DNA from: JBOHBN01 sp050698355 | Lineage (GTDB): Bacteria > Actinomycetota > Actinomycetes > Streptosporangiales > WHST01 | Length of the DNA stretch: 64,000 bases | Assembly (NCBI GenBank): GCA_050698355.1 | Contig: JBOHBN010000006.1 | Location: 1 to 64,000, forward strand | Reading direction: 5' to 3' | Shown: in pieces, positions 16,172 to 23,670 of the stretch | Position numbering within the stretch: the stretch's first letter is position 1 | How the letters are laid out: each line of letters starts with the position of its first letter | Position numbers and translations under genes: made by a program | The notes under the pieces: generated by a model | Databases searched by the model: none | Told to the model about the DNA's origin: nothing | Seen by the model: the letters and a program-made list of their open reading frames with translations, nothing else

Positions 16172-17814
16172 GTCCTGGGCCCCCACGGAAACGCCGAGCT
16201 TGCGGAGCGTTTTCGTGGGGTGGGTCGCAGCGACCTGCCGACGTTGGTGGCGTCGCCGCGCGCACCGGTGCCGTCGCGGGCGATCTTCGACCCGTACGGC
16301 GAATCGGTGAGGGCTGGTCGCAGCGGTGTGGCGTTGGGGACCACGTCGGCGATGTGCACGCCCGACATCTGTTCGCGGACCTGCTCGCGGTAGCCGACCG
16401 AGTTGTAGGCGCAGAAGGGGATGATCCGCCCGTCCGGGGTGATCTCCTCCACACAGCACTTCATCAGCTGCTTGACGTTGAGCGTGTACGGGTCCTGGAA
16501 GTCCTGCACCACGATCATGAACGCCTTGTCCGCCAGTTGTTGGACGGCTTCGGGCAGGTCGACCCCACAGGCTTCCGCGCAGTTGAACGCCGCCGCGGTC
16601 TCCGCCAGCTTCTCGTTCGTGGTGTCGGTGCCCATGAACGCCGACGCGCTCCACAGCTTCTCCAGCGCCTCGCGGACGTCGACGTCGGGCATCACCCGGT
16701 TGGTGACGTAGTCCAGGTAGTCCTCCACGTTGACCAACCGCGGGATCGGGATCACCGTGGTACGCGGGCCGCTGTCGTCGACGAGCAGGTAGGTGATCGA
16801 CCGGCAGGTGGGGAAGCAGCAAGGGACGGGAAAGAAGTCGTCGGCGCGGAACCACTCGGGCAGCTGCTGCGCCGCGAGCTCGATGACGTCGGAGTTGGTC
16901 AGCCGGGTCAGCGGGTCGAACTCGACGTGCCGTCCCGAATGCGTGACGACCTGGAACGACACCGCGCGTACGGCCGGGTGCTCGATGCCGTAGGCGATGA
17001 TCGGTCCGATCTCGTGCTCGTTCACGCCGCGTTCCACGGCCGGAACCAGTGTCACCGCAAGGCCGGCCTCGGCGCAGTTGTCTAGCGCGCGCCGCTTGAT
17101 CGCACGCAGGTCACGGCCACGGATCCGCTGGTGTGTGCGTTCGTCCAGGCCGTCGAACTGCAGGTAGATGTGCACCCGGTGGCCAGGCCGGTCGCGCCGC
17201 GCGAGCGCGGCGACAAACCGGTTGTCCGTAGCCAGCCTGATGCCGTTGGTGTTCAGCGTCACCGACTTGATCGGCCGGGCCTGCGCGAGATCGACGAAGT
17301 CCAGGATGTGCTTGTGGATCGTCGGCTCCCCGCCGGACAGCATCACCACCTCCGCCTCGCCCTCGCTGGCCACGAACGTGTCCAGCATCCGCTCGCACTG
17401 CTCCACCGTGATCTGGTAGCCGTCCGGTTGGTGCCCGGAGTCGGCGAAGCAGACCGGGCAGTCCAGGTTGCAGCCGGTGTTCACCTCGATGATGCCCAGG
17501 CACGCGTGCTGCTTGTGCTCCGGACACAACCCGCAGTCATGTGGGCACCCGTCGCGCACCTCGGTCTGGAACTCCAGCGGGATCGTCCCCGGCTTGTTGA
17601 ACCGCGCGGACTCCACGTACATCCGCGCGTCGCCGTACACCAGCGCCTCGAACTCGCCGTGCTCACTACAGCGCTTGCGCAGGTACACCCTGCCGTCGCG
17701 GATGTTCACCTGCGCGTCGACGACGACCTTGCACACCGGGCAGATCGACTTGGTGTACTCGTAGAAGACCTCATCGCGATCCCGCTTGGCTTGTACTGCC
17801 GTTGGTTCCAACAC
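16168..17814 (-). CDS. Radical SAM enzyme of the Tes-like (MJ0619-type) group
   Basis: This 548-residue protein has an N-terminal cysteine-rich zinc-binding-like region (SICPVCKVVVDAQV, KRCSEHGEF), a second cluster (GCPHDCGLCPEHKQHAC), then the radical SAM [4Fe-4S] motif CNLDCPVC (CX3CX2C) and SGGEPTIH. A cysteine-rich C-terminus follows (PVPCCFPTCRSITYLL, KCCVEEITPDG). This domain order is that of the family containing MJ0619 and archaeal tetraether synthase, which make unusual C-C bonds. The GTG at 17814 has a GAAGG site. It is coupled to the ArsM-like methyltransferase. No archaeal-type lipid is expected here, so the bacterial substrate is unknown. Confidence 0.8.
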   Translation of the reverse strand: MLEPTAVQAKRDRDEVFYEYTKSICPVCKVVVDAQVNIRDGRVYLRKRCSEHGEFEALVYGDARMYVESARFNKPGTIPLEFQTEVRDGCPHDCGLCPEHKQHACLGIIEVNTGCNLDCPVCFADSGHQPDGYQITVEQCERMLDTFVASEGEAEVVMLSGGEPTIHKHILDFVDLAQARPIKSVTLNTNGIRLATDNRFVAALARRDRPGHRVHIYLQFDGLDERTHQRIRGRDLRAIKRRALDNCAEAGLAVTLVPAVERGVNEHEIGPIIAYGIEHPAVRAVSFQVVTHSGRHVEFDPLTRLTNSDVIELAAQQLPEWFRADDFFPVPCCFPTCRSITYLLVDDSGPRTTVIPIPRLVNVEDYLDYVTNRVMPDVDVREALEKLWSASAFMGTDTTNEKLAETAAAFNCAEACGVDLPEAVQQLADKAFMIVVQDFQDPYTLNVKQLMKCCVEEITPDGRIIPFCAYNSVGYREQVREQMSGVHIADVVPNATPLRPALTDSPYGSKIARDGTGARGDATNVGRSLRPTPRKRSASSAFPWGPRT

Positions 17815-17875
17815 AGTCAGCCGACCTTCACTCGAGACACGCCAGCAAGCAGTCCACTCCTTCCCGGATGATCAC

Positions 17876-17944
17876 GAGAAGTAACTACCGGCTAGCGTCG
17901 TGCACCAGAAGTTCGGGGTTGAACTTGGTGCACGAGTACTTCTC
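17876..17944. promoter_or_regulatory. Large imperfect palindrome in divergent promoter region
   Basis: CGTGCACCA...AGTTC at 17899-17914 pairs with GAACTTGGTGCACG at 17921-17934 (14 bp, a 2-base bulge, 6-base loop). Outer arms GAGAAGTAACT (17876-17886) and AGTACTTCTC (17935-17944) extend the symmetry. It lies between the divergent radical SAM gene and the methyltransferase gene. It could be a regulator binding site controlling both or a structured leader. No copy was noticed elsewhere in the window. Confidence 0.55.
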
Positions 17945-18020
17945 ACGACGAAATCGCGCTCACCTCAGCCAGGGCGGCTACGAGCTGACTTTCGGAGCCG
18001 GAACAGGGACACTCTGGAGT

Positions 18021-18650
18021 GTGATCGATCCTGAGGCAACGGAGCGGTCGCGGCGGCTGTACGACGCGTACGCGCCGCGCTACGACCGGGAGGTTGGTTT
18101 CTACGAGCGCGTCCTGCTCGGGGACGGCCGGACATGGGCATGCGCACAGGCGACCGGCGAGGTGCTCGAGGTCGCGGTCGGCACCGGCCGGAACCTGCCC
18201 TTCTACCCTCACGGCGTCCAACTCACCGGGGTCGACCTCAGCCCCGCCATGCTGGCGATCGCCCAGGCGAGGGCGCGGCATCGCGGCATCGTGGCACGTC
18301 TCCAGGCGGGCGACGCGCAGGCCCTATCCTTCGCAGACGGGTCGTTCGACACGGCCTTGTGCACGCTGGGGTTGAGCAGCATCCCCGACCCGGAGGCCGC
18401 CATCCGCGAGATGTCTCGGGTACTACGCCCGGGGGGCCGCATGGTCCTCGTCGGCCATGTCGCCAGCCACCACCGAGCCGCACGCGCCGGGCAGGCACTG
18501 CTCGAACGGCTCTCCGTGCCATTGACCGGCGACTACCAGACCCGCGAGCCGCTCCCGCTCGTCCTCGCCGCCGGCTTTCTGATCGACCATCGTGAGCGCC
18601 GCAGGGCCGGGATCATCGAGCGGCTCGTCGCGGTGAAGCCCGGCAGGTAG
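18021..18650 (+). CDS. UbiE-like class I SAM methyltransferase
   Basis: This is a protein of about 209 residues with the opening typical of small quinone/phospholipid-type methyltransferases (RLYDAYAPRYDREVGFYERV). SAM motif I is VLEVAVGTGRNLPFYP, then LTGVDLSPAMLAIA, GDAQALSFADGSFDTALCTL and VLRPGGRMVLVGHV. The GTG at 18021 gives this length; the open frame runs further upstream through the palindrome but has no ribosome site there. It is divergent from the radical SAM/ArsM-like pair and may share regulation with it through the palindrome at 17876-17944. The substrate is not predictable. Confidence 0.82.
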   Translation: MIDPEATERSRRLYDAYAPRYDREVGFYERVLLGDGRTWACAQATGEVLEVAVGTGRNLPFYPHGVQLTGVDLSPAMLAIAQARARHRGIVARLQAGDAQALSFADGSFDTALCTLGLSSIPDPEAAIREMSRVLRPGGRMVLVGHVASHHRAARAGQALLERLSVPLTGDYQTREPLPLVLAAGFLIDHRERRRAGIIERLVAVKPGR

Positions 18651-18689
18651 TTCGCGCGGCGCGGACCTCCCTACCGGCGCGCTCTCGCG

Positions 18690-19272
18690 CTAGCCGCTGG
18701 TGACCGCGGCGAGCCCTTCCCGGGATCGTTGCGTGCCGTCGAGGTCGGTGAACCGACCGATGTCGTACACGATGATGTGTGCGCAGCCCGCTTGCTCGTA
18801 ACGCTCCAGCTGTTCGCGAACGTCGGCCGGAGAGCCTGCCATGTTCGCGCAGCGCCCACAGGTCGGCGAGCGCGGGACGCATGTAATCGAGGCGGCCGGT
18901 GCGTTCCCGTCCGGAGTGCAGCCCGAACGGACGCAGCTGCCCGGGATCACCGACGCCCAGTCCGAGGACCATGCGTCGGTTGCCGAGCCAGCTTATCGTG
19001 CTGGCGGTGTGCGCCAACGCGACCGCGCTGCGGCGTACCGGGTCGGTCACGGCCACGCCGAGGGTGATGCGCTGCGTGGCGACTGCGCCGACTGAAAGCA
19101 CCGATAGCGGATCGAGGACCCGATGCGGATCGGCGACGACCGGGGTATCGACGCCGCGCGGAAACCAGCCCTGTAAGTGATCGAGCATCCATGCGCCGGC
19201 GATGCCGGGTTGCGCCTCTGCCCACCGGATATCGTCAATCGGGTTGGCCTCGGGATACACCGAGACACCCAT
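18690..19272 (-). pseudogene. LLM-class F420-dependent oxidoreductase with internal deletion
   Basis: From the ATG at 19272 (AGAGG ribosome site) the reading frame is a typical luciferase-like F420 enzyme: MGVSVYPEANPIDDIRWAEA, ITLGVAVTDPVRRSAVALAH, RRMVLGLGVGDPGQLRPFG. After about 145 residues (LADLWALREHGRLSG) the frame shifts and only the family's C-terminus remains (ADVREQLERYEQAGCAHIIV), ending at 18690. Roughly 150 residues of the central barrel are missing. It is a deletion-type pseudogene of the same style as the dehydrogenase remnant at 2.4 kb. Confidence 0.78.
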
Positions 19273-19386
19273 GCCAACCTCTACCACGGCGCACTCGCTC
19301 CATTCTTGTCGTGAGCACCCGGACGTGGCGTACGTGCCATACGCACAAGGGACATGCTCGCCGATGATCGGTCGCCGACGACTGCG

Positions 19387-20133
19387 TCAGCCGTCCCGTC
19401 GGCAGCAGGGCAGACTCAGGTCCAGGCCGTCCGGCCAGTCCAGGGCGCCGAGCCTGTCTCGGGCGCCGAGAGCGGCGACGAAGACCTGTACGTCTCGCAG
19501 GTCTTGTCCGTAGCCGCGCTCACGCAACTTCTGTACGACCGGACGAACCTCGGCCAGCCACCACGCCGCGGCGAGATCGTGTGCGGTGCACGATCCGTCG
19601 AGGCCGGAGCGGTAGCCCCAGGCCTGGGCGGCGTCGGCCAGCCGCGCCCAGTCGGCGGGCTTGTCCAGCCAGAAGTCCCGTGCGAACTCACTCGGCACCG
19701 GCAGCCTCTCCAGGAAGCGGCGCTCGGCTGCCTTGCTGTGCAGGTGCTCGGCCCGCAGGCAGCAGAGTGCATAGGCGACGGTGCAGTAACGAACCACGTT
19801 GGCCGGTAACCGGTCGATGCCCAGCGACCGGGCCGCCGACACCCGGTGGTGGCCGTCGCGGACGAAGTACAGATCACCGAGTCGCACCAGCTCAACGGGT
19901 GTCGTCAGCGGTCCGGCCCGCACACCGTCCAGAACCGTGCGGTGGCGCGGTCTCAGCGAGCGGTTGACGAGCGCGAAGTCGGCGTCGAAGTCCTGGGCAC
20001 GTGCTTCACTGCCGACGATGGCCGCGGTGGGGACCTCGTCGGTGTACCTGGCCATCGCCCCGAGACTGCCGAGCGCATCCAGCGCGTCCGGCAGCGCCAT
20101 CAGGGAACCGCGTTCCAGCCTGAACCGCCCCAC
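19387..20133 (-). CDS. ParB/sulfiredoxin-fold domain protein
   Basis: This 248-residue protein has a recognisable ParB-like N-terminal domain motif, VELVRLGDLYFVRDGHHRVS followed by AARSLGIDRLPANVV, at about residues 78-115. The signature arginine and histidine (DGHHR) of that nucleotide-binding or nuclease fold are present. There is no helix-turn-helix partition domain, so it is not a chromosome-partitioning ParB. The C-terminal half is helical and rich in tryptophan with no known motif. The GTG start lies at 20133. It is divergent from the coiled-coil protein gene with 83 bp between. Its function is unknown. Confidence 0.65.
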   Translation of the reverse strand: MGRFRLERGSLMALPDALDALGSLGAMARYTDEVPTAAIVGSEARAQDFDADFALVNRSLRPRHRTVLDGVRAGPLTTPVELVRLGDLYFVRDGHHRVSAARSLGIDRLPANVVRYCTVAYALCCLRAEHLHSKAAERRFLERLPVPSEFARDFWLDKPADWARLADAAQAWGYRSGLDGSCTAHDLAAAWWLAEVRPVVQKLRERGYGQDLRDVQVFVAALGARDRLGALDWPDGLDLSLPCCRRDG

Positions 20134-20216
20134 GCGACCAGTATCGCTACTGGACTGTCGGGACGTCGAGCGCGACCGGGGCAGCGCCGCCGGTGTGGGT
20201 GTGCGTACCGTCGAGC

Positions 20217-21113
20217 ATGGACTTCGACAGGACTGCCGACGACCTGTACGGGCTGCGGCCCGAGGGCTTCACGGCTGCCCGTAACGAGCGGGCCGCGCGG
20301 GCCCGTTCGGATGGGGAGCGCGACCTGGCCAAGCGCATCCGCCAACTGCGCCGGCCGACGGTGAGCGCGTGGGTGGTCAACCTGCTGGTGCGGGAAGCCG
20401 GCGACGTGATCGGTGAGTTGCTCGAGCTGGGCGGCCAACTGCGTGAGGCGCAGGGAAAGCGCCGTGGGGAGCAGCTTCGTGCCCTGACCGAACGCCGGCG
20501 GGAAGTGGTGCCGGCGGTGGCAAGCAAGGGGCAGCGGCTGGCCGGCGACGCCGGGTACTCGGTCGGCGAGTCGGCCCTGCGAGAGGTCGAGGCCACGCTC
20601 GAGGCGGCGCTCGCCGATCCGGACGCGTCAGAAGCCGTTCGTGCCGGACGCCTCACCACGGCACTGTCCTACAGCGGCCTCGGCCCGCTCGACAGCAAGG
20701 TTGGCAGCGACCGGGCGATGCCGCCGACAGGCACGCCCGAGGCGCTTACGGAGCGAACGCGGCCGGCAGGGCGCCAACGCGGTGGCGGCAGCAGGGACCA
20801 TGACGGTAGCAAGGCGGTGAAGGAGGAACGGCAGGCGCTTTCCGACGCCCAGGCCGCGGTCCATCGGCTCGAGCAGGACGACCAGCGGACACGTACCAAC
20901 GAGGACGCGGCTCGTGAACGCAAGGACGCTGCGGAGCACCAGGTCACCCAGCTGGAAGCCGACCTCGACCGTGCCCGTGAGGCCGCCGAGACCGCGGCAA
21001 GCGAGCTGCGGGACGCGGCCGGGCGCAGCGAGGATGTCGCGAGCGATCTCGCGGCCGCCCGGCAGCGGGTCGAAGACGTCAGAGCCCGACTCGACGAACT
21101 GGGCGACCGATAG
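20217..21113 (+). CDS. Hypothetical protein with long C-terminal coiled coil
   Basis: This 298-residue hydrophilic protein has two parts. Residues 1-150 are a conserved actinobacterial domain of unknown function (opening MDFDRTADDLYGLRPEGF, then RRPTVSAWVVNLLVREAGDV). A basic and glycine-rich linker around 165-205 follows, and residues 205-298 form a near-continuous heptad coiled coil (EERQALSDAQAAVHRLEQDD and beyond). I place the start at ATG 20217; a GTG 24 bp upstream is less likely. It has no signal peptide or membrane segment. A structural or nucleoid-associated role is possible, but nothing in the neighbours specifies it. Confidence 0.7.
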   Translation: MDFDRTADDLYGLRPEGFTAARNERAARARSDGERDLAKRIRQLRRPTVSAWVVNLLVREAGDVIGELLELGGQLREAQGKRRGEQLRALTERRREVVPAVASKGQRLAGDAGYSVGESALREVEATLEAALADPDASEAVRAGRLTTALSYSGLGPLDSKVGSDRAMPPTGTPEALTERTRPAGRQRGGGSRDHDGSKAVKEERQALSDAQAAVHRLEQDDQRTRTNEDAARERKDAAEHQVTQLEADLDRAREAAETAASELRDAAGRSEDVASDLAAARQRVEDVRARLDELGDR

Positions 21114-21189
21114 CCCAGCAGCGTTGGGGAGCGGTGGCCCTCATGCGCATGCGTAGCCACGACAGCTGGGCCCCGGTCTCGCCGACTGC

Positions 21190-21391
21190 CGCGGCAGTCG
21201 GCGAGCGCGATCAACCCGTCGCCGCAGCGGACGTCCAGGGCCGTCGCACCCTCGCTCAGGCGGTCACCGTCGATGACCCGGTCCCGTACGGGTGTCAGGT
21301 AGTCAAGGGTGCGGTGGAGGAGCTCCGGGTCGCCGCCGTGGCGGCGTCGCGACAGCCAGGCCGCCCACCGATCTTCCTCAGCCTCGGTCAT
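21190..21391 (-). pseudogene. N-terminal remnant of a SAM methyltransferase
   Basis: The translated start MTEAEEDRWAAWLSRRRHGG leads through LDYLTPVRDRVIDGD to ATALDVRCGDGLIALA, which is the opening and SAM motif I of an actinobacterial class I methyltransferase. Homology stops right after the glycine loop, and the frame then runs antisense into the coiled-coil gene with no further conserved motif. The rest of the enzyme is absent. The remnant occupies most of the otherwise empty 340-bp gap between 21113 and 21454. Confidence 0.6.
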
Positions 21392-21453
21392 CGCCTACCA
21401 CCCCCGGGCCGATAGGCACCTCTCGTGCGGACCGAACCTACGGCCTGCGGGTC

Positions 21454-22044
21454 TCAGCGCGGGGCACCGGTCCAGGACGGGTCGCGGCCCATGGTGGCGA
21501 CGAGCCGGTCGAGCGGCGAGGCGTCCGCGCGAACCGGCACGGGACGGCCGAACGCCACATCGTCGCCGACGGGCCGCTCCTCGCCCGGCTGTGGGCCCAT
21601 GGCTCGGATGCACTGTTCCGCCTGCTCCGGGTCGACGTCGTACGCCTGGCCGGACGCCCGGGCGATGTCCCACCCGTGAACCGTCGTCTCGTTGAGCGCG
21701 ACGAGACCGGCGATCTCGCCCGGCAGCTCCACACCGCCCGCGGCGGTAGCGCCCTCCCACGCCGCTCGGTCGCGCCAGGCTTCCGCCATTGCCAGCAACC
21801 GCTCGGGGATGCGGGTGCGCCAGCCGTCCTCGAGCTGGCGAGCATCGCCGGACGGGTTCGCGGTGCCAACCTCCGGGAACTGCTTGGTCGCGGCATTCGT
21901 GAATGCCTGCGCCAGCCCGTCGACGTGGTGCAGGAGATTGCCGAGGCTGTACTGCGGGCACGGTGTGGGCACGGCGAGCTGCTCGTCGGTGATGCCGGCG
22001 AGCAGGTCGCCGCTGCGGCGCGCCGCGGGTACGAGATCGATCAT
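21454..22044 (-). CDS. TIGR03086-family metal-binding protein (DinB/mycothiol isomerase-like)
   Basis: This 196-residue protein matches the TIGR03086 family. The N-terminal helix bundle has the metal-ligand signature LGNLLHHVDGLAQAF and the second motif LNETTVHGWDIARASG, which together supply the histidines of the DinB/maleylpyruvate-isomerase fold. Many such proteins in actinobacteria depend on mycothiol, and a transferase role is likely but the substrate is unknown. Start is ATG 22044, with AAAGGAG just upstream on the minus strand. It is divergent from the small monooxygenase gene, with a type I palindromic element between them. Confidence 0.85.
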   Translation of the reverse strand: MIDLVPAARRSGDLLAGITDEQLAVPTPCPQYSLGNLLHHVDGLAQAFTNAATKQFPEVGTANPSGDARQLEDGWRTRIPERLLAMAEAWRDRAAWEGATAAGGVELPGEIAGLVALNETTVHGWDIARASGQAYDVDPEQAEQCIRAMGPQPGEERPVGDDVAFGRPVPVRADASPLDRLVATMGRDPSWTGAPR

Positions 22045-22138
22045 TACGGCTCCTTTCGGCGTGGTCCTCGCAGGTTAGGACCACGCCGACGCCGCAAACT
22101 CATCGCTCGCCCTCCGATGACCACGTCGCTCGTTGCCC

Positions 22139-22226
22139 GAATGACCACGTTATGTGGGGTTGCGCCGCCTTCTCGATGCCTGTAGGCCCCGAGAAGGCCG
22201 GTTTGGCATCCATAACGTGGTCGTTT
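22139..22226. repeat. Palindromic intergenic element, type I, copy 2 (88 bp)
   Basis: The ends are GAATGACCACGTTATG (22139-22154) and CATAACGTGGTCGTTT (22211-22226), with an internal stem CTTCTCG/CGAGAAG. It lies between the divergent TIGR03086 and monooxygenase genes. A partial extra half-end, CGATGACCACGTC, precedes it by about 25 bp, as it does for copy 3. The element runs into the 5' region of the monooxygenase gene and may carry or disturb its promoter. Confidence 0.8.
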
Positions 22227-22265
22227 GGAGACCGGCGCCGACGACGTCGCACTCCCGGGTCGCGC

Positions 22266-22580
22266 ATGATGGATCATTGCGAGGTGATCCTTGAACATGC
22301 CGTCTTGCCCGTCGTGCCTGGCGAGGAGGCGGAGTTCGAAGCCGCCTTCTCCAGGGCCAAAGAGATCATCGCTGGGATGCCCGGCTTCCAACAGCTGACC
22401 CTGTCGCGATGCATCGAACGGCCGAACACCTACCTCCTGCTCGTCCAGTGGGAGCGGGTCGAAGACCACATCGACGGCTTTCGTGGCTCACCTCAGTACG
22501 AGCAGTGGCGGGCACTGCTGCACCACTTCTACGACCCGTTCCCGACCGTCGAGCACTACGAAGAGCTACTCGCCGTCTGA
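22266..22580 (+). CDS. Antibiotic biosynthesis monooxygenase-like (ABM) protein
   Basis: This 104-residue protein is a single ferredoxin-like ABM domain: ILEHAVLPVVPGEEAEFEAA, GMPGFQQLTLSRC, NTYLLLVQWERVEDHIDGFR, YEQWRALLHHFYDPFP. Such dimeric domains act as cofactor-free oxygenases or bind small aromatic ligands. The tandem ATGs at 22266 and 22269 have no convincing ribosome site. The gene is bracketed by two 88-bp repeat copies in the same orientation, so the whole 570-bp block may have moved as a unit. The role is unknown. Confidence 0.82.
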   Translation: MMDHCEVILEHAVLPVVPGEEAEFEAAFSRAKEIIAGMPGFQQLTLSRCIERPNTYLLLVQWERVEDHIDGFRGSPQYEQWRALLHHFYDPFPTVEHYEELLAV

Positions 22581-22619
22581 GAGCTACTTGCCAGCCCCCG
22601 ATGACCACGTCTCTTACCG

Positions 22620-22707
22620 GAATGACCACGTTATGTGGGGCTGCGTCGCCTTCTCGATGCCTGCAGGCCCCGAGAAGGCCGGTTTGGCATCCATAACGTG
22701 GTCATTC
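22620..22707. repeat. Palindromic intergenic element, type I, copy 3 (88 bp)
   Basis: This copy has perfect 16-bp terminal inverted repeats: GAATGACCACGTTATG (22620-22635) and CATAACGTGGTCATTC (22692-22707). An internal stem contains CTTCTCG/CGAGAAG with a CTGCAG centre. It is the best preserved type I copy. It lies between the convergent ends of the ABM and flavin reductase genes, where it can act as a bidirectional terminator. Confidence 0.85.
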
Positions 22708-22772
22708 GGAGACCGGCGCAACGCGCGGAAGCGGCGTGGGTGGGCAGCGCCGAGAGTCGAGCCAAACGGGTG

Positions 22773-23297
22773 TCAGAAGAACCAGTCGATGCGGGCGTAA
22801 TCGCCGGCGGCGAACTCGCCGAACTGGCCCGAGTAGAAGGTGAGCGGGTCGCCTTCGCGCTCGCAGCTGGCGACGACGGCAGCGAGGAAGAGTACGTGGT
22901 CGCCCGCGGGGATCTCGCGTTCGGTCGCGCACTCCAAGTGGGCGAGGGCGTCCGGGACGACCGGCACCTTGTGCGTGCCGTACTCCAGCGGAAGGCCGTC
23001 GAAGTGGTCTTCGCCCTGCCGCGCGAACCGCCGGGCGATCTGTTCCTGGCGGGCAGCGACCACGGAGATGGCGAAGCGCCCGGCCTCCTGCACCGACTCG
23101 GTGGTCCGCGCATGTTCCGCGAGGCTGACGAGCAGCAGCGGAGGGGTCAGGGACACCGACGTCAGCGAGTTCACGGTCATCCCGAACGCGACACCGTCGA
23201 CCATGGTGGTCACCACCGCCACCCCGGTGGCGAACCGGCCCATGGTGCGGCGGAGCACTGCAGGGTCGATGCCGTCACCGAAAGCAGTCATGCCCAC
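22773..23297 (-). CDS. Flavin reductase (HpaC-like) of two-component monooxygenase
   Basis: This 174-residue protein of the flavin reductase domain family has the flavin-binding core RRTMGRFATGVAVVTTMVDG, then FGMTVNSLTSVSLTPPLLLV and RFAISVVAARQEQIARRFA. It also has GDHVLFLAAVVASCER near the C-terminus. Such enzymes reduce FMN or FAD with NAD(P)H and pass it to an oxygenase. The partner is the HpaB-type oxygenase two genes upstream in the same leftward operon. The start is GTG 23297 or ATG 23291. It ends close to a type I repeat that may terminate the operon. Confidence 0.88.
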   Translation of the reverse strand: MGMTAFGDGIDPAVLRRTMGRFATGVAVVTTMVDGVAFGMTVNSLTSVSLTPPLLLVSLAEHARTTESVQEAGRFAISVVAARQEQIARRFARQGEDHFDGLPLEYGTHKVPVVPDALAHLECATEREIPAGDHVLFLAAVVASCEREGDPLTFYSGQFGEFAAGDYARIDWFF

Positions 23298-23308
23298 TGG
23301 TCGCGTCC

Positions 23309-23659
23309 TCAGCTGGGCGACCGGTACCGCACCTCGAAGGTGAGGCAGCCGTCGTCACTGCGCCAGGGACCGTGCTCCATTCCCGGCCGACGGCACGCGT
23401 ACATTCCGGCGGTGAACGTCTCGTCGAGCCGCAGGTCGGTGAGCGATCCGGCGATGATGTAGACCTCTTCCCAGAAGTCATGGGCCTGGACGCCGTTCGG
23501 CGTGGTGTCGGTTCCCGGGGTGAACTTCAGCATCCGGCTAGCGACCTTGCCGTCGTCGTCGGTCGCCAGCACGCGTTCTGTAAGGGTGTCGACGTCGCCG
23601 TCGCAGCGGGTGAACCCGATCCCGCTCGTGTCGAAGAACTCGTACTCGGGCTTGGCCAT
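23309..23659 (-). CDS. Cupin-domain protein in HpaB/HpaC operon
   Basis: This 116-residue single-domain protein has a cupin (double-stranded beta-helix) pattern. HDFWEEVYIIAGSLTDLRLD supplies the first cupin motif region with His and Glu ligands, and GMYACRRPGMEHGPWRS supplies the second-motif histidine. The ATG at 23659 has AGGAG eight bases upstream. It sits between the oxygenase and reductase genes with gaps of 11 bp on both sides, so it probably acts on the product or substrate of the monooxygenase, perhaps as a dioxygenase or isomerase. Metal binding is inferred from the motifs. Confidence 0.75.
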   Translation of the reverse strand: MAKPEYEFFDTSGIGFTRCDGDVDTLTERVLATDDDGKVASRMLKFTPGTDTTPNGVQAHDFWEEVYIIAGSLTDLRLDETFTAGMYACRRPGMEHGPWRSDDGCLTFEVRYRSPS

Positions 23660-23670
23660 CAATCGCGCTC

